Translations under genes and position numbers: made by a program
DNA from: Patescibacteria group bacterium
GTDB lineage: Bacteria; Patescibacteriota; Patescibacteriia; 2-12-FULL-60-25
Reading direction: 5' to 3'
DNA: 64,000 nt
Assembly: GCA_029210915.1 (NCBI GenBank)
Contig: JARGGJ010000002.1
Coordinates: forward strand, 1 to 64,000
Notes under the pieces: generated by a model
What the model saw: only the letters and a program-made list of their open reading frames with translations
Told to the model about the DNA's origin: nothing
Databases searched by the model: none
Part shown: positions 57,107 through 64,000 of the stretch, piece after piece
Position numbering within the stretch: the first letter of the stretch is position 1
Layout: every line of letters starts with the position of its first letter

Positions 57107-58225
57107 ATGTCTGACATTTCATTCCTTCCTGCTTCCTTAAGGGAGCAAGAGGAAGAAATAAAACAAGATAGCTTAAAAACCTCATCAACCGGTGTGGTTA
57201 GTATGCATGTGCCCGAGGCCGAGGAGGAAGATGTGGAAATAATAGAAGTAGACGCCAGCGAGGTTGATGAAATGCTAATAGGCGAGCCGTTATATACCAG
57301 GCTTTATTACAAAGCCAGTCTTTTGGTTGATAGTCTAAAAGAGAAGTATTTGGCACCGCGCCCGCTCGAGCCCCCGGCCAAAACACCACCGCAATTCTTT
57401 AAACCATCAGCCAAGGGCGAGGCTGAAACCATAACCGCAACAGCCAAACCGGCAGAAAAATCAACAGGTAAACACGCCACAACGCCAATAGCAACATCAA
57501 AAACCTCTGTAGGCACAGCTCAAGCTAAACCGGGTGAGCCTGCAAAACCCGGCCAAAAATCATCGGCTCGCATACGTCCATCACTAAGCAAACCAAGAGT
57601 TGGCCGCAGGGTGCGCATTATTAAACGTGTTAGAAAACCGGTCCATGTTAGCCTTTTAGACGAGCAGGTAATGAAAGATCTGCACATTAATATACCCAAG
57701 CGCCAGTTCACTTTGGTTTTTCTGGCAGTTTTATTTAGTGTTATTTTTGCCGGCGCTTACCTCTTGCTCGACCAAGCGATTGCACAGGCCATTACAAAAC
57801 AAAACGAAATTCAATCAAATTTTAATTCCTTAAGTCAAGAAATAAAAACAGAACAAGGAAAATGGAAATCATTCCAAGATCTCGAGCCTCGCTTAATCAC
57901 ACTGAGTGATTTACTCGATTCCCATGTTTCGGCAAGCAGTGTCTTAAAATTTTTAGAAGAAAATACGCTTGTGGATGTTTCCTACGATTCTTTTATGATG
58001 ACAGAAGATGGCCGTGTAAACCTTGGTGTAACAGCCTTAAATTTTAACACCGCCGCCCGCCAACTCCTCATCTTTGAAGAATCTCCCTACGTTGAATCCG
58101 CCGAGTCAAACGCTTTTTCACTTGCAGGCGTAGAGGGAGGGCAATACATAACTTTTCAACTTGTTATAGATTTAAAACCCGAGGCATTACGCTTTTATAA
58201 ATCCAATAATCAAAAACAACAATAG
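57107..58225 (+). CDS. pilN: PilN-like protein with a long cytoplasmic extension
   Basis: The start carries the PilN signature ISFLPASLREQ, but then ~190 residues of acidic and Pro/Ala/Lys-rich, probably disordered sequence come before the membrane helix (FTLVFLAVLFSVIFAGAYLL, about residues 202-222). The C-terminal part has the coiled coil and ferredoxin-like fold of PilN (NKQNEIQSNFNSLSQEI-type, VDVSYDSFMMTEDGRV). At 372 residues it is about twice the usual size. The N-terminal signature would bind PilM. Confidence 0.82.
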   Translation: MSDISFLPASLREQEEEIKQDSLKTSSTGVVSMHVPEAEEEDVEIIEVDASEVDEMLIGEPLYTRLYYKASLLVDSLKEKYLAPRPLEPPAKTPPQFFKPSAKGEAETITATAKPAEKSTGKHATTPIATSKTSVGTAQAKPGEPAKPGQKSSARIRPSLSKPRVGRRVRIIKRVRKPVHVSLLDEQVMKDLHINIPKRQFTLVFLAVLFSVIFAGAYLLLDQAIAQAITKQNEIQSNFNSLSQEIKTEQGKWKSFQDLEPRLITLSDLLDSHVSASSVLKFLEENTLVDVSYDSFMMTEDGRVNLGVTALNFNTAARQLLIFEESPYVESAESNAFSLAGVEGGQYITFQLVIDLKPEALRFYKSNNQKQQ

Positions 58226-58278
58226 GGTTCTTTTTTGCCCAGCTGATTTATCGGCCGGGCAAAGTGATAGCCTTATAC

Positions 58279-58908
58279 ATGTCCATAACAACGCAAAAAA
58301 GCCGGTCAGATCAAAATTCCGACCAAGCTCCAAAGTTCAAAAAACCTTCCAAGGTTTTTACCGAATATTACAGTTCGATAATTTTAATATTGATAACAAT
58401 TTTGGTGGGTGCCGGGTACTTGGTAATTAAACCGAAAATAGATGAGTATAAAGCCATTCTCGCCAGCGCGGAATCCATAAAAGTTAATCTCGAAAATGAG
58501 CAGGTTTATCTCTCCGGATTACGCAGATCCGTTTCGGCCGCGCAATCCATATCGCCCGATGTTTTGGAAAAAGTGGACGAAGCTCTTCCCAGATCTTTTA
58601 GCATTCCCGACACTCTGGTTCTATTGAATCGTTCGGCTGTAGCATCCGGGGTCGAAATCAAAAACATTGTTTTTAGTCCCATATCCGATACAAACAGTAA
58701 AAAGGTAAGTTTACAGAGTATGCAGTTAAGTCTAAGTATCACGGCCCCTAATTACACCACACTGAAAAAGTTTTTAAGCACACTCGAGGTAAGCTTGCGC
58801 ATGATCGATATTCAAATGTTAACGGTAGCCAATTTTACGGAAGATGGCTCTGATTTTTCGCTTCAATTAAGAACATACTATTATCCGGGTGAAACAACCA
58901 AACCTTAA
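58279..58908 (+). CDS. pilO: PilO-like inner membrane pilus protein
   Basis: An N-terminal helix (IILILITILVGAGYLVI) is followed by a coiled coil (DEYKAILASAESIKVNLENE) and a ferredoxin-like domain, the layout of PilO. SIPDTLVLLNRSAVASGVEI and LKKFLSTLEVSLRMIDIQ match PilO helices. The ATG at 58279 is chosen over a GTG at 58264. It pairs with PilN in the inner-membrane platform. Confidence 0.85.
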   Translation: MSITTQKSRSDQNSDQAPKFKKPSKVFTEYYSSIILILITILVGAGYLVIKPKIDEYKAILASAESIKVNLENEQVYLSGLRRSVSAAQSISPDVLEKVDEALPRSFSIPDTLVLLNRSAVASGVEIKNIVFSPISDTNSKKVSLQSMQLSLSITAPNYTTLKKFLSTLEVSLRMIDIQMLTVANFTEDGSDFSLQLRTYYYPGETTKP

Positions 58909-58911
58909 TTT

Positions 58912-59310
58912 ATGAAATTTACCAAAGCACCACCAATTTTATCCCGCATTATTATGGCCATCTCCGCATTAGCTATGGTTGGTGTTGTTTTTATGTTTGT
59001 TTCCCGTGCCTTGAAACCCGTAGATATTTTGCCTGCAACCCCCGCAAAAAAAGCCGAGGTCTTTAATTCCAAGGCTGATATCTCCAAACACCCCGCCTTT
59101 GCCGAATTGGAAGAGGATTATATGGAACCTGTACCCGATCTGCCCATAGGGCGCGAGAATCCTTTTAATACAATTGTAACTCCCGACGCATCTTCGGCCA
59201 CCGAAGAGGGTATAGCCGTTCCTCGTTCCAAGCTCAAAATATCACCGGTAATTACAGCAGAAACAAACCCGGAATCTCCAACTTCAACAATTGAATCCTC
59301 CGCACTATGA
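58912..59310 (+). CDS. PilP-like membrane-anchored pilus protein
   Basis: A 132-residue protein with one N-terminal helix (IIMAISALAMVGVVFMFV) and a mostly extended remainder that includes GRENPF, the motif often found in PilP-like lipoproteins. The stop overlaps the pilB start by 4 nt. The position after pilO is that of pilP, but similarity is weak and there is no lipobox. In an organism without an outer membrane secretin its role would differ from the classical one. Confidence 0.6.
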   Translation: MKFTKAPPILSRIIMAISALAMVGVVFMFVSRALKPVDILPATPAKKAEVFNSKADISKHPAFAELEEDYMEPVPDLPIGRENPFNTIVTPDASSATEEGIAVPRSKLKISPVITAETNPESPTSTIESSAL

Positions 59311-61097
59311 CAGATCCAATCCTCGATATATTACAAAAAAAAGGCATCATAGATGAAAAAGTCCGCGCTATAGCCGAGGATTTGGTTACGCGTGGAAAAA
59401 CTTTGGAGCAAGCATTGGTGGGAGCGAAATATGTAAGTGATACCGCTTTTGCCGAGGCGCAAGCAGAGGCTTACGGAGTACCTTTTTTAGATGTTTCGGA
59501 TGCGGAATTAAACCCGGATGTTGTAAACATGGTTCCCAAGCAAACGTTAACCGCGTTTAAAATGGTTCCACTTTCATTTAAAGATAACAAACTGACAGTT
59601 CTTTTACGCAACCCCCAGGATTACCGTGCCGTAGAATCTTTAGAGTTTTTAGCCGGCGAGAAAGATTGGGATTTGCAAATAGCAACAGCTCCGGCATCTC
59701 AAATAAATAAATTGGTTAAAACATTAAGCGGGCTGGAGGCCGAAATCGAAACTTCTTTGGAAGCCGCAAAAGGCAAATACGAAAAAGAAAAAGAAGAATC
59801 AGCGCCCGAGGGTAATATTGAGGACATAATAAAAGGCGCGCCGGTTTCCAGGATGCTCTCTGTTATTATGCGCCATGCCGTAGATGGGGGAGCCTCCGAT
59901 ATTCATATAGAACCCGTGGGCAATGAATCAAGAATTCGCTATCGTATCGACGGCGTTCTTCGAACAACACTAACCTTGCCCATCTACGTACATCCTGCGC
60001 TTGTTTCGCGCGTAAAAGTTTTGGCCAATCTTAAAATAGATGAAACCCGCATACCGCAAGACGGCCGTATTACTCAAGAAATAAACAATAAAAAAATCGA
60101 TTTCCGTATCTCCACACTACCCGTTGTTGAACATGAAAAGGTGGTTATGCGTATTTTGGACACAACAGCCGGTGCTCCAACTTTAGAGCGCTTGGGTTTC
60201 CGCAAAGAATACATTGCCATAATGAAAGAAGAGATTAAACAACCTCATGGCCTCTTTCTTATCACCGGCCCAACCGGCTCCGGTAAATCAACCACTCTTT
60301 TTTCCGCGCTAAACTTGCTAAATTCCGACGGTGTTAATATCTCTACCCTGGAGGATCCGGTCGAGTATTATATTGAAGGAGTTAATCAATCCCAAGTTCG
60401 CCCCGAGATAGGCTACACTTTTGCGGCCGGTTTACGCTCTCTTTTGCGCCAAGATCCAAATGTGGTGATGGTTGGTGAAATCCGCGACAGAGAAACCGCC
60501 GAATTGGCCATACACGCCTCACTCACAGGCCACCTTATCTTTTCAACTCTGCATACCAATGATGTTTACGGTTTAGTACCCCGCTTGCTCGATATGGGCT
60601 TAGAGCCGTTCTTGCTTGCCGCAACAATGAACCTTGGAGTTGCTCAGCGCTTGGCTCGCAAGATTTGCGATTTTTGCAAAGAGGAAGAAGAGATCCCCGA
60701 AATAACCCGCAAACAACTTATGGATGTACTGCAAACCATCCCTAAAAAATATCTCACAGATGTTGATATTACAAAAAAGATTACCTTCTATCACGGCAAA
60801 GGCTGCCCCAAATGCGGAGGCATAGGTTATAGCGGGCGCACCGCAGTTGCAGAACTGTTTCAATTCTCCGATAAAGCCAAAAGGCTTGTTGAAAGTGGTT
60901 TCTCCAGAGAGGAATTTCAAAAAGAGTTTGATAAACAAGAAATGATTACCCTTTATCAAGATCTAACTCTTAAAGCCGCCGAGGGTTTGACAACTGTTGA
61001 AGAAGTGATGCGCTTAGCCCAAGATACATCCGACACAGATGACGAACTGGAAAAACCACCGGAGCCCAATTTGCCGGAGGTTAAAAAGAAAATTTAA
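59307..61097 (+). CDS. pilB: Type IV pilus assembly ATPase PilB
   Basis: The extension motor of the pilus. It has the N-terminal GspE domain (residues ~1-140), Walker A GPTGSGKSTTLF, the Asp box DPVEYYIEGV, Walker B VVMVGEIRDRETAELA, and the His box in TGHLIFSTLHTND. A zinc site is formed by CDFC and CPKC, as in GspE/PilB. 596 residues. PilT for retraction is not in this window. Confidence 0.95.
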   Translation: MTDPILDILQKKGIIDEKVRAIAEDLVTRGKTLEQALVGAKYVSDTAFAEAQAEAYGVPFLDVSDAELNPDVVNMVPKQTLTAFKMVPLSFKDNKLTVLLRNPQDYRAVESLEFLAGEKDWDLQIATAPASQINKLVKTLSGLEAEIETSLEAAKGKYEKEKEESAPEGNIEDIIKGAPVSRMLSVIMRHAVDGGASDIHIEPVGNESRIRYRIDGVLRTTLTLPIYVHPALVSRVKVLANLKIDETRIPQDGRITQEINNKKIDFRISTLPVVEHEKVVMRILDTTAGAPTLERLGFRKEYIAIMKEEIKQPHGLFLITGPTGSGKSTTLFSALNLLNSDGVNISTLEDPVEYYIEGVNQSQVRPEIGYTFAAGLRSLLRQDPNVVMVGEIRDRETAELAIHASLTGHLIFSTLHTNDVYGLVPRLLDMGLEPFLLAATMNLGVAQRLARKICDFCKEEEEIPEITRKQLMDVLQTIPKKYLTDVDITKKITFYHGKGCPKCGGIGYSGRTAVAELFQFSDKAKRLVESGFSREEFQKEFDKQEMITLYQDLTLKAAEGLTTVEEVMRLAQDTSDTDDELEKPPEPNLPEVKKKI

Positions 61098-61265
61098 TAA
61101 ATACAACCAAATATGACCAAATATAACCAAATAAGACCAAACGATATTAAGTGTTAATTGTGTGATTTGTAATTTCTTATTTTATTTTTTTGATTTGTTT
61201 GGAAATGTAAGGATTAGTTATTGATTATTTATTGGATATTGGAATTTGGTTATTGATTATTTCAA
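61097..61265. repeat. Word repeats, ACCAAATAT and GGTTATTG types
   Basis: 61099-61140 has AACCAAATATGACC in three to four copies; 61205-61262 has GGTTATTGATTATTTATTGG words. Confidence 0.85.
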
Positions 61266-61269
61266 GTTT

Positions 61270-61641
61270 ATGGAAAAGCAAAAAATTTTATTTATCGAAG
61301 ACGATGCCTTTTTAGCGCGTATATACTCGAAAGCCATAGAAGATGCCTCCTACGAAGCAATTTTGGCGGGTACCGGCGAGGAGGGGTTAAAACTGGCCGA
61401 GCGAGAAAAACCCTCGCTTATACTTTTGGATATTCTATTACCGCACATGGATGGCTTCGAAGTCTTGGAGAAGCTTAAGTCGGACACCGCTCTTGGTTCA
61501 ATACCCGTATTGGTAATCACAAATATGGGAGGTCGCGAAGATGTAGAGCGGGCGAACGGCTTGGGTGCCGCAGGATACCTCATCAAAGCACACACACTGC
61601 CTAAAGATGTTGTAAGAAAAATCCAATCAATACTAGTGTAA
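61270..61641 (+). CDS. Single-domain response regulator (CheY/PilG-like)
   Basis: A receiver domain only: acidic pair in FIEDDAFLARIY, phospho-acceptor Asp in LILLDILLPHMDG, Thr in VLVITN and Lys in YLIKAHTLP. No output domain. It stands between pilB and pilC, 2 nt before pilC, and may control pilus assembly by protein binding, as PilG/PilH do. No histidine kinase is in the window. The start at 61270 (MEKQKILFIEDD) fits the fold. Confidence 0.92.
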   Translation: MEKQKILFIEDDAFLARIYSKAIEDASYEAILAGTGEEGLKLAEREKPSLILLDILLPHMDGFEVLEKLKSDTALGSIPVLVITNMGGREDVERANGLGAAGYLIKAHTLPKDVVRKIQSILV

Positions 61642-61643
61642 CT

Positions 61644-62855
61644 ATGCCAACATTTCGCTATCAAGTACGAATTCCCGATGGTCGGATACAATCCGGTATT
61701 GTTGAAGCTGAAGATAATGATAGCGCCATAGAAGCTTTAGAGGAACGCCAATACGAGGTGCTTTCTATCGAGCCTTATGCCGGCATAAGTAAAGGTGCTG
61801 ATTCTTTTTTGCGTTTTTTAAACAAAGTTAAAAACAAAGAACTCGTTGCAACCATACGTATGCTCGCGGTTATGGTTTCCGCCTCCGTGCCAATCGTGGA
61901 TTCGGTTCGCAATATTGTGCACCAAACCAAAAACCCTCGATTAAAAGAGATTATGGCCGATATCGCCAACGAAATCGAGGGCGGTGCCAAATTATCGGAT
62001 GCAATGGAACGTTATCCGAATATTTTTTCCGGATTTTTTACCAACATGATCCGCTCGGGTGAAACAACCGGCCAGTTATCCGAAGTTTTAAATTATCTCG
62101 CCGATCAACAAGAAAAAGATTTTGACATAAAAAGTAAGCTTCGCGGTGCTTTAATGTACCCGGCATTCATAATCGCCGGTATGTTTGTTGCCGGTTTTGT
62201 TATGATGGTTTACGTGGTTCCCAAACTCACTCAAGTTATTATAGAGGCGGGAGCGGAGTTACCTCTTTCCACACGAATTCTTATCGGCTTTTCAAGCATC
62301 TTGGTAAATTTTTGGTGGGTGCTTATTTTGGGAGCCATTATAATTGGTATTTTTATGTGGGCTTGGTTAAAAACAGAGGAGGGGAGATACAATTTTGATA
62401 AAATAAAATTGAATATTCCAATTTTTGGTGGTTTATTGCGCGATATTTACATAGTTCGTTTTTGCCAATCCATGTACACTCTTATGAAGGGCGGGCAAAC
62501 TTTGGTGCAAGGGCTTGAAGTGGCCGCATCGGTTATTGGCAACGAAGTTTGGAAACGTATGATAATGGATACTATTATAGCTGTAAACGATGGTGAATCT
62601 ATAGTATCGGTTATGCAAAACAGCCGTTATGTACCGCAAATGGCAGTGCAGATGATGGCCGTTGGTGAGGATACCGGCCAACTTACCGATATTTTAAAAC
62701 GCATCAGCGATTTTTATTCTCGCAGTGTTGATAACGCATCAGCCACAATACTTACTTTAATTGAACCTATAGTTATTGTTACCCTTGGCTTAGGTGTTGG
62801 CCTCATGGTCTCTGCAATTATGATCCCGCTCTACAATATCTCTGGCGGTGTCTAA
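61644..62855 (+). CDS. pilC: Type IV pilus inner membrane platform protein PilC
   Basis: A GspF/PilC protein of 403 residues. The N-terminal DUF-like part FRYQVRIPDGRIQSGIVEAE is followed by two T2SSF domains, each with ETTGQLSEVLNYLADQQEKD- and GEDTGQLTDILKRISDFYS-type motifs, and three membrane helices. It holds the pilin during assembly by PilB. Confidence 0.95.
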   Translation: MPTFRYQVRIPDGRIQSGIVEAEDNDSAIEALEERQYEVLSIEPYAGISKGADSFLRFLNKVKNKELVATIRMLAVMVSASVPIVDSVRNIVHQTKNPRLKEIMADIANEIEGGAKLSDAMERYPNIFSGFFTNMIRSGETTGQLSEVLNYLADQQEKDFDIKSKLRGALMYPAFIIAGMFVAGFVMMVYVVPKLTQVIIEAGAELPLSTRILIGFSSILVNFWWVLILGAIIIGIFMWAWLKTEEGRYNFDKIKLNIPIFGGLLRDIYIVRFCQSMYTLMKGGQTLVQGLEVAASVIGNEVWKRMIMDTIIAVNDGESIVSVMQNSRYVPQMAVQMMAVGEDTGQLTDILKRISDFYSRSVDNASATILTLIEPIVIVTLGLGVGLMVSAIMIPLYNISGGV

Positions 62856-62952
62856 ACAATTACCAATTAACAATTAATCCGAATTTTTTTATATGATTAA
62901 AATTGTGGGGCGATACAGTCATTGTTAATTAGTAATTCGCAATTGTTAATTA
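62856..62952. repeat. Word-repeat hairpin, CAATTAACAATTAA type
   Basis: Left CAATTACCAATTAACAATTAA, right TTGTTAATTAGTAATTCGC and AATTGTTAATTAA; the loop has a GTGGGGCG core. Confidence 0.9.
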
Positions 62953-63038
62953 AATGTGCTATACTTATACACATATTTCATTTATTCACTCTTTCATTTT
63001 TTTTCATTCTTTAATCTTAAGTTAAAGATCCCATGCTT

Positions 63039-63551
63039 ATGAAAAACCAAAAAGGTTTTACTCTAATCGAACTCTTGGTGGTTATAGCCATCATTGGTAT
63101 TTTAGCCACCTTGGCTGTTGTTGCCTTTGGCAGCGCCCAAGAAAAAGCCCGCGATTCCAAACGCGTAGCAGATACCCGAGCTGTTGTTGCAGCATTCGCC
63201 GCAGCTAATACCGAAAATCTTTATATTTGTAATGGACCATGTACAGCTGCTGCTACGGCTATTAACGCACCTCTCGCAGTTAGTTCTGTTCATATTTGTT
63301 CGGCTACTTGTGGTACGGCAGGAACAGACAAAACCAACGAATTTATCAATCTTTCTTTAACGAAGGATCCAAGCAATGTCGCAACATTGTGCACAGCGGC
63401 TTCAGCCGCAGAATGTGATTACGCTATCGCACCAAATACAATCGCAAATGCTGTTGTAGATGACTTTAAAATTTTCTTCTTTACCGAAGGAGATGTGCAA
63501 GGCCTTGGTGGAGGTCCACACACATCCGTCCAAACAGGCATCATCAACTAA
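63039..63551 (+). CDS. pilA: Type IV pilin (major pilin candidate)
   Basis: A class III signal MKNQKG^[17 protein letters not shown] with the cleavage after Gly and the conserved Glu at +5. The hydrophobic helix is followed by [17 protein letters not shown], common in CPR pilins, and a globular part with several Cys ([20 protein letters not shown]) that may form disulfide loops. The ATG at 63039 is preferred over 63033. A terminator follows, in line with strong separate expression. Confidence 0.92.
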   Translation: MKNQKGFTLIELLVVIAIIGILATLAVVAFGSAQEKARDSKRVADTRAVVAAFAAANTENLYICNGPCTAAATAINAPLAVSSVHICSATCGTAGTDKTNEFINLSLTKDPSNVATLCTAASAAECDYAIAPNTIANAVVDDFKIFFFTEGDVQGLGGGPHTSVQTGIIN

Positions 63552-63570
63552 TTACAAAAACTCAATTACA

Positions 63571-63597
63571 AAATCCCCGGCATGTCCGGGGATTTTA
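63571..63597 (+). terminator. Intrinsic terminator after the pilin
   Basis: AAAATCCCCG and CGGGGATTTT arms around GCATGTC. Confidence 0.93.
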
Positions 63598-63639
63598 GTT
63601 TGGGAAAACTCATCCACCAACCCCCCATCTTTCCTGAAA

Positions 63640-63800
63640 TACTCCAGGACTACCTTGCTTAAAGTGAGCAAAGCGCTGAACTTGTTTCAGTGAGAGAGGG
63701 GCAGGGGTGAGTTAAGGTCGTTAGACGTTAGACGTGCGATGTAGGACGTAGGACGAGCTACGTAGGACGAGCGACCCTCCTTCGCTGAAGCTATGGTGGA
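63640..63800. repeat. Word repeats, GACGTAGGACGTAGG type, and a dispersed motif
   Basis: CTGAACTTGTTTCAG (63674-63688) also occurs at 20545-20559, and GAGAGGGGCAGGGGTGAGTT at 41283-41302. GTTAGACGTTAGACG and GTAGGACGTAGGACGAGC units follow. Confidence 0.8.
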
Positions 63801-63830
63801 CCAGCGTAGGACGCTATGATGTTGGTATGG

Positions 63831-63836
63831 TATAAT
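63831..63836 (+). promoter_or_regulatory. -10 box close to a start codon
   Basis: TATAAT ends 7 nt before the ATG at 63844, so the transcript should be leaderless. Confidence 0.65.
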
Positions 63837-63843
63837 GTTTCAT

Positions 63844-64000
63844 ATGCTAAATCGACAACGTCTGCTTAAAGGGATAACCATTCCCGAGCTTTTAATTGGG
63901 GTTTTGATTATAGGTGTGGTTATTGCCATCTTCGTTTACGCTCTTGGTGTTCAGCGCACAATGGCGCGTGATTCCAAACGAGTCTCTGATATCAGCGTAC
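63844..64000 (+). CDS. Prepilin-like protein, 3' end outside the window
   Basis: The frame reads MLNRQRLLKGITIPELLIGV and goes on as a hydrophobic helix with QRTMARDSKRVSDI, then leaves the window. The sequence G^ITIPELL is a class III prepilin site with Ile instead of Phe at +1 and Glu at +5. It would be a minor pilin or pseudopilin. The DSKRVxD match to the upstream pilin suggests a shared origin. Confidence 0.82.
   Translation, partial: MLNRQRLLKGITIPELLIGVLIIGVVIAIFVYALGVQRTMARDSKRVSDISV

Overview
The window looks like a chromosomal segment of a Patescibacteria (Candidate Phyla Radiation, CPR) bacterium, perhaps ABY1-like; this is inferred from gene content, not from a marker tree. The evidence is compact, mostly single-copy housekeeping genes, many CPR-style small or unknown membrane proteins, a full type IV pilus assembly block, a thin peptidoglycan/division set (MurE-like, MurJ, FtsEX, FtsB-like, RlpA) and no biosynthetic operons. 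TGA acts as a stop, so the Gly-recoded Gracilibacteria/SR1 lineages are unlikely.

Layout. 1-16 kb is a surface polysaccharide region: six glycosyltransferases, a polyprenyl-phosphate sugar transferase, two UXS-like sugar-nucleotide enzymes, GtrA and DUF2304 membrane proteins, an exported subtilase, a large membrane protein and a CDP-alcohol phosphatidyltransferase. 16-26 kb holds a GC-rich lipoprotein, cell-wall and division genes, tRNA-Thr, tRNA-Gln and a possible structured RNA. 26-33 kb is accessory: Smr protein, glycosyltransferase, two tandem acidic micro-proteins, thermonuclease, VKOR, a Cys-rich mini-protein, two HAD phosphatases and leucyl aminopeptidase. 34-37 kb is a redox cluster (glutaredoxin, AhpC, superoxide dismutase, Bcp, Fur/PerR with an operator). 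37-53 kb holds Era, RlmD, a SpoU methyltransferase, MurJ, a FecR protein, a strong ncRNA candidate, LepA, a GxxExxY nuclease, RecJ and RNase HI. 54-64 kb is the pilus block: Cys/Asp-repeat surface protein, PilM, PilN, PilO, a PilP-like protein, PilB, a response regulator, PilC, a pilin and the start of a second prepilin.

The most striking feature is not a gene. Many intergenic gaps carry an element made of a short word repeated imperfectly, usually with the reverse-complement word in a second arm, so that the gap folds into a long hairpin. About a dozen 'vocabularies' (for example GTACCTA, TTCATCAAGA, AACGTCATA, GGTTATTG, GGACCATGTAC, CCTTGATTAA) recur at distant loci, sometimes with shared spacer words. 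Such elements also lie in frame inside apparently intact genes (recJ, pepA, rlmD, two glycosyltransferases, the N terminus of gtrA). Two genes sit inside them: an S23/intervening-sequence four-helix protein (943-1293) and a GxxExxY PD-(D/E)XK-type nuclease (50666-51037), the latter bounded by inverted repeats of about 38 nt. I propose a hairpin mobile-element system with these genes as candidate partner proteins; that role is inference.

Two modes of gene start are visible. Many genes have a TATAAT-like -10 box ending only 4-10 nt before the ATG and no Shine-Dalgarno, which implies leaderless or near-leaderless mRNAs. A minority of single-gene units (16862, 30099, 30273, 31242, 43667) have a Shine-Dalgarno sequence; four of them also have a TTGAC-type -35 box with 17-bp spacing, and several end in a clear terminator.
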